A DNA stretch of 17,220 bases from CAIZGX01 sp964430305 (lineage in GTDB: Bacteria > Bacteroidota > Bacteroidia > Flavobacteriales_D > Sanyastnellaceae): contig CAYSEX010000046.1 of assembly GCA_964430305.1 (NCBI GenBank), positions 1 through 17,220 of the forward strand, in the 5' to 3' direction. Under the pieces are notes generated by a model. The model was not told the DNA's origin. It saw nothing but the letters and a program-made list of their open reading frames with translations, and ran no database searches. The position numbers were made by a program, and so were the translations under genes. Shown here piece after piece: positions 13,733 through 17,220 of this stretch; positions within the stretch are counted from its first letter, which is position 1, and each line of letters starts with the position of its first letter.

Positions 13733-14596
13733 ATGAATCTTCGTTCACTCCTCATTCTATTTCTTATGCCTTTTTATGTGTCAGCACAAAAATGGAATTT
13801 TCTTAAAGACGAGAATTGGAGCGGCGTTGATGAAAGAAAAGGACAGGCATATGTTTATTGGGGATATAACAGAGCTTCCTACCTAAGAAGCTACATACAC
13901 TTCAAAAGCACCAATTATGATTTTGTATTGAAAAATGCAAGTGCTACAGATATGCCTTCAGCTTTTGATCCCGATGTCTATTTCAATTTCAAAAACTTCA
14001 GTATTCCTCAATTCAACGCGCGGGTTGGTTATTTTTTAACCGATCAACTTTCAGTCTCCATGGGTTGGGATCACATGAAATACAGACTAACGCCCACCCA
14101 ATCTGTAGTTATAGATGGATACATTGATTCAACGGCCTATGCGGGCCAAGCATATACCGGAGAGTTTCATGATCAAACCATTCTTTATACCACAGATTTC
14201 ATGGACTTTCATCACAGCAACGGATTCAATTTCGTTCGTGGGGCAATTGAATACAGAACTCCCGTCTGGAAAAATAAAAAAGGAACTGTAGGTCTTTATT
14301 CTTGGTGCGGAGCCAGCTTAGGCATTTTTCTACCATGGACAGATTTTACCTTCTATGGAGAAAGGCACCTCAACTGGCTGCATGTTGCGGGTTGGGGAGG
14401 AAGTATTTCTTCAGGTGTAAAATTAGAAGCTGGAAAACACTTTTTTGCACAAATAGGCGCTCAGTTTGGAAGATCTTTTTTGGGCGACATTCTTCTTGAA
14501 GATGAAGGCGCGGCAAGGGCACAACAGTCCATTACTTTTTTAGAAAGATCTTGGTCTGTTGGTATGTATCTCGGAAAATCGAAAAAAAGAGATTAG
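13733..14596 (+). CDS. Outer-membrane beta-barrel-like protein, uncharacterised Bacteroidota family
   Basis: A 287-residue exported protein. It has a signal peptide (MNLRSLLILFLMPFYVSA, cleavage near 18-19), then alternating polar/hydrophobic, aromatic-rich strands typical of outer-membrane barrels. Examples are GQAYVYWGYNRASYLRSYIHF, FNARVGYFLTDQLSVSMGW, VRGAIEYRTPVW, GLYSWCGASLGIFLPW and FAQIGAQFGRSFLG. Short conserved-looking blocks such as WGYNRA, ATDMPSAFDP, SMGWDHMKYRL, HHSNGFNF and LPWTDFTFYG suggest a defined family rather than a generic barrel. I recall similar Bacteroidota hypothetical proteins but cannot name a family. Function is unknown. The ATG at 13733 is chosen because it gives the signal peptide; the frame is open upstream to 13688. 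The stop overlaps the ispG stop by four bases. Confidence 0.8.
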   Translation: MNLRSLLILFLMPFYVSAQKWNFLKDENWSGVDERKGQAYVYWGYNRASYLRSYIHFKSTNYDFVLKNASATDMPSAFDPDVYFNFKNFSIPQFNARVGYFLTDQLSVSMGWDHMKYRLTPTQSVVIDGYIDSTAYAGQAYTGEFHDQTILYTTDFMDFHHSNGFNFVRGAIEYRTPVWKNKKGTVGLYSWCGASLGIFLPWTDFTFYGERHLNWLHVAGWGGSISSGVKLEAGKHFFAQIGAQFGRSFLGDILLEDEGAARAQQSITFLERSWSVGMYLGKSKKRD

Positions 14597-16509
14597 TCAA
14601 CGAGTTGGGGCTCTACCCAATCACCATGTTCTTTGATAAGCGCAACCAGTTCATCAACCGCTGCAGCTTCATTCACGTTTTTCTTAACTACGTTTTTTTC
14701 TTTGTACAAGGTAATTTTCCCTACTCCTGTACCTACATACCCGTAATCAGCATCGGCCATTTCACCGGGTCCATTTACAATGCACCCCATAATACCAATT
14801 TTAATACCCTTCAAATGAGAGGTTCTAGATCGAATTTTTGCCGTGGTTTCCTGCAAATCAAATAACGTTCTACCGCAACTTGGACAAGAGATGTATTCTG
14901 TTTTTGAAATTCGCGAACGCGTTGCCTGTAAAATACCGAATGCCAATTCATTTGACTTGCCCACTGCAGTAGATGCATTGCTAATAAAAACACCGTCGCC
15001 CAGACCGTCTAAAAACAACCCTCCAACATCTGTACTTGCATACAACATATACAACTCTTCTTCAAGAGCATAAGTGCGTTCAACAATCACTGGACCTGCA
15101 TAATTCGCATGAATAAGTCTGAAAAATGTTGCTCGTAAATCTTGCAAAGCCGATTCTTTCTCTGTTGATAGTAACACAACCACTTGGCTTTGTTGCTTCA
15201 AATTTTCAATGGCTGACGCATTTAAATCTGTAGTTGTGCAACGAACAAAATTCAACTTGTCCGAACGTTCGTTCGGTTCTTGAAAACGCTTCCAATCAAA
15301 GAGTGGAAAATGTCTGTCTTTATTTTTTTCCCAAGAATCATATCCTTGAATAACACCTAAGGTTCCTGGTATTTCAAAATCAATAGAATTGTTTCCAATG
15401 TATATGAAGTCACATGCAGAGTCTGTAATGTTGAACTTGTCTAACTCAACACTATATCTATATCCCACAGCAAAAAGTGAAGCTGGAGTAATTGATTCCT
15501 TATTTGAATAATCTGCTATGACACGAGGTGCATTTTTACCTCCAATCTGACCCACCTCAATTGAGTTACGTTTGTTGAATTCAAACAAAGAAATGGGCAC
15601 CTCAACACGCTCTATTTCATCCCTCTTTCTATTTGAATAACGATTAACCAAATTACGAGCTACCGGCATCTCAGCTTCAGGGGCCTCTGTTAAAGAAACA
15701 CGGACGGTATCACCAATTCCATCTTCCAACAATGCACCAATACCAACAGCAGATTTTATTCTACCATCTTCACCGTCACCAGCCTCAGTTACACCCAAGT
15801 GTAAGGGGTATGAACGTCCGTGCTTCAAAAACTCTTTAACCAAAAGTCTATAGGCATAAACCATTACCTGCGGGTTTGATGCTTTCATGCTTACCACCAA
15901 ATTGAAAAAGTCTTCCTTCTCACAAATTCGAATAAACTCCATGGCTGATTCTACCATCCCTTCGGGGGTATCGCCATATCTGCTTAAAATTCGATCTGAA
16001 AGTGAGCCGTGATTTGTTCCAATTCGCATGGCTGTTCCATGTTCTTTACACAACCGTACCAAGGGAAGAAAACGTTCTTCAATACGTTTCAATTCTGCTT
16101 GATACGTCTCATCGGTATATACAATCTCTTCAAACTTTTTCTTGTCTGCGTAATTCCCCGGATTCACCCGAACCTTTGCAACAATGCGCGAAGCAATTTC
16201 TGCTGCATTCGGGGTAAAATGAATATCTGCAACAATTGGAGTAGTATACCCTCTCTTTCGCAACTCTTCTTGAATAATTGCTAAATTCTCTGCTTCACTC
16301 TTACTTGGAGCTGTAATTCGAACCAATTCGCAACCGGCCTCAATCATGCGAATACTCTCTTCCACTGTAGCTGACGTGTTCATTGTATCAGCCGTTGTCA
16401 TACTTTGAATGCGCAGAGGCGCCTTTCCACCAAATACAACCCCACCTATAGAAACCTCGCGCGTTTCAAGACGCTTGTAACCAAATAATAAATCTTCAAA
16501 TTGAATCAT
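14593..16509 (-). CDS. ispG: 4-hydroxy-3-methylbut-2-en-1-yl diphosphate synthase (long form)
   Basis: IspG (GcpE) converts 2-C-methyl-D-erythritol 2,4-cyclodiphosphate to HMBPP in the MEP pathway using a [4Fe-4S] cluster. The 638-residue protein is the long form. A TIM-barrel domain (PLRIQSMTTADTMNTSATVE, GCELVRITAPSKSEAENL, PIVADIHFTPNAAEIA, KVRVNPGNYAD, RIGTNHGSLSDRIL, HLGVTEAGDGEDGRIKSAVG) is followed by an insert domain of about 250 residues. The C-terminal cluster domain has SCPSCGRTLFDL (Cys542, Cys545) and IMGCIVNGPGE (Cys576) plus Glu583, the expected ligands. The long form with the insert is found in Bacteroidota, Chlamydiae and plants. The start MIQFEDLLFGYK at 16509 is the first in-frame ATG. 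No -7 element is seen in the 38-base gap upstream, so it is probably co-transcribed with the lipoprotein gene and rlmN. Confidence 0.95.
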   Translation of the reverse strand: MIQFEDLLFGYKRLETREVSIGGVVFGGKAPLRIQSMTTADTMNTSATVEESIRMIEAGCELVRITAPSKSEAENLAIIQEELRKRGYTTPIVADIHFTPNAAEIASRIVAKVRVNPGNYADKKKFEEIVYTDETYQAELKRIEERFLPLVRLCKEHGTAMRIGTNHGSLSDRILSRYGDTPEGMVESAMEFIRICEKEDFFNLVVSMKASNPQVMVYAYRLLVKEFLKHGRSYPLHLGVTEAGDGEDGRIKSAVGIGALLEDGIGDTVRVSLTEAPEAEMPVARNLVNRYSNRKRDEIERVEVPISLFEFNKRNSIEVGQIGGKNAPRVIADYSNKESITPASLFAVGYRYSVELDKFNITDSACDFIYIGNNSIDFEIPGTLGVIQGYDSWEKNKDRHFPLFDWKRFQEPNERSDKLNFVRCTTTDLNASAIENLKQQSQVVVLLSTEKESALQDLRATFFRLIHANYAGPVIVERTYALEEELYMLYASTDVGGLFLDGLGDGVFISNASTAVGKSNELAFGILQATRSRISKTEYISCPSCGRTLFDLQETTAKIRSRTSHLKGIKIGIMGCIVNGPGEMADADYGYVGTGVGKITLYKEKNVVKKNVNEAAAVDELVALIKEHGDWVEPQLVD

Positions 16510-16547
16510 GCCGTTATAACAATTGGTCAGAGAAAAAGTTGATGCTA

Positions 16548-16883
16548 TTAGTGAATTGTATCACCCATAGCCGCAGACATAGATCTGTCTAATTCATCTT
16601 CTGCCTCTTTCTCTCGCTGAAACACGTCTTTGTATTGTCCTTTGGATATACATTTAGAGACTGCATTAGTTAAATCATTTTGTGAATAATCTGCCTTTGG
16701 TTTTTCCTGAATGATATCCTTCTCCACGCAGGAACAGATAGTCTCAGCATCGCTGTCTATATAATTCAATGTTGCTGCCTTACACGACTTGTGTAATTCT
16801 TTTTTCTTTGCATCTGTCCAAGCTTCACACGAAGACAAGGAAACGGCTGCCATAATGAAAACAAAAAAAACTGATTTTTTCAT
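16548..16883 (-). CDS. Small cysteine-containing lipoprotein, unknown function
   Basis: A 111-residue protein with a lipoprotein signal peptide: MKKSVFFVFIMAAVSLSSC, lipobox LSSC with lipidated Cys19. The mature part is helical and charged, with four further cysteines (Cys34, Cys50, Cys52, Cys78) in a C-x15-CxC-x25-C arrangement that could form disulphides or bind a metal. The acidic C-terminus (EAEDELDRSM) has no recognised domain. I do not recognise a named family. The ATG (16883-16881) overlaps the rlmN stop in an ATGA, and ispG follows after 38 bases, so this is the middle gene of a three-gene unit. Confidence 0.75.
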   Translation of the reverse strand: MKKSVFFVFIMAAVSLSSCEAWTDAKKKELHKSCKAATLNYIDSDAETICSCVEKDIIQEKPKADYSQNDLTNAVSKCISKGQYKDVFQREKEAEDELDRSMSAAMGDTIH

Positions 16884-17220
16884 AGTCTTTGCGTTTTTAG
16901 TATTTTGTTTTTTTCTCCCAATTCATTCTTATTTGCCAACTGCCCACAAGCCGCGTCAATGTCTTTTCCCCTGCTTCTTCGCACATTCACAATCATGTTT
17001 TTCGATTCTAAAAATTTCGCAAAAGCTTCAACACGCTCTGGAGATGCTTGTTGGAATTCGCCGTTATCAATAGGGTTATATTCAATAATATTTATTTTAA
17101 CGGGAAGTCGTTTCGAATATTCTGCCAATTCCCTAGCATCGGCAATAGAGTCATTAAAATCCTTAAAAATGATATACTCAAACGTAACACGCGTGCCTGT
17201 TTTTTCATGGAAATAGTGCA
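16880..17220 (-). CDS. rlmN: 23S rRNA (adenine2503-C2)/tRNA methyltransferase, C-terminal part (truncated by window)
   Basis: The last 113 or so codons of RlmN, a radical-SAM enzyme that methylates A2503 of 23S rRNA (and A37 of some tRNAs) at C2. The frame is open to the window edge. Visible features are the strand KTGTRVTFEYIIFKDFND, then PVKINIIEYNPI, the helix ASPERVEAFAKFLES and VRRSRGKDIDAACGQLA. The Cys in AACGQLA corresponds to E. coli Cys355, which carries the transferred methylene. The radical-SAM CxxxCxxC motif lies outside the window. Its stop TGA overlaps the ATG of the lipoprotein gene by four bases. Confidence 0.93.
   Translation of the reverse strand, partial: HYFHEKTGTRVTFEYIIFKDFNDSIADARELAEYSKRLPVKINIIEYNPIDNGEFQQASPERVEAFAKFLESKNMIVNVRRSRGKDIDAACGQLANKNELGEKNKILKTQRL

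Noticed and set aside
14600..14620. TTGGG/CCCAA repeat in the ispG 3' end, considered a terminator
   Set aside because: The stem is short and the T-run lies about 15 bases away in the minus direction; too weak to call.
1..17220. Defence island, prophage, transposon, CRISPR or biosynthetic cluster
   Set aside because: No integrase, transposase, cas, restriction, phage or assembly-line genes are present, and there are no terminal repeats or direct-repeat arrays. A lone tRNA is present but no integration remnant lies beside it.

Overview
This window looks like a chromosomal stretch from a member of the Bacteroidota, probably Flavobacteriales-like. Several signs agree. Many starts are preceded by the Bacteroidota -7 promoter element TAnnTTTG, and Shine-Dalgarno sequences are weak or absent. 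One protein ends in a type IX secretion (T9SS) type A sorting domain. DUF4175, the CCC-motif/DUF2752 pair and the long (638-residue) form of IspG are all typical of this phylum. The DNA is AT-rich and gene-dense. I see no phage, transposon, CRISPR or integration signature.

Layout from left to right. Positions 1-726 hold the 5' part of dxr (minus strand, cut by the window edge). It is followed by a tRNA-Gln(TTG) with its own promoter, leader hairpin and terminator. A plus-strand block contains an aldehyde dehydrogenase, a 1108-residue membrane-anchored coiled-coil DUF4175 protein and a small HATPase_c anti-sigma-like protein. A minus-strand pair encodes a propionyl-CoA-type carboxylase beta subunit and a gamma-class carbonic anhydrase-like protein. 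Diverging from that pair are a secreted GH16 glycoside hydrolase and then a CCC-motif membrane protein coupled to a DUF2752 protein. A minus-strand pair follows (DUF502 membrane protein and EamA transporter, with overlapping ends). Next come a T9SS-exported protein (plus), a YraN-family protein (minus), an outer-membrane barrel-like protein (plus), and finally the minus-strand run rlmN (partial), a small lipoprotein and ispG.

Functionally this is mainly housekeeping and cell-envelope content: isoprenoid precursors (dxr and ispG, both MEP pathway), rRNA/tRNA function (rlmN, tRNA-Gln), acyl-CoA carboxylation possibly fed by bicarbonate from the neighbouring carbonic anhydrase homologue, and secreted or surface proteins. 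I do not see a clear new defence or biosynthetic system. The most interesting signals are compact, dual-use DNA. One is a pair of overlapping divergent promoters facing each other. Another is a strong intrinsic terminator written inside the antisense of yraN. A third is a terminator-like hairpin plus T-tract inside the DUF2752 coding sequence. There are also two convergent gene pairs whose stop codons share the same four bases, and a nearly leaderless carboxylase promoter. The best candidates for uncharacterised protein function are the DUF4175-HATPase pair, the CCC/DUF2752 pair, the barrel protein at 13733-14596 and the small cysteine lipoprotein.
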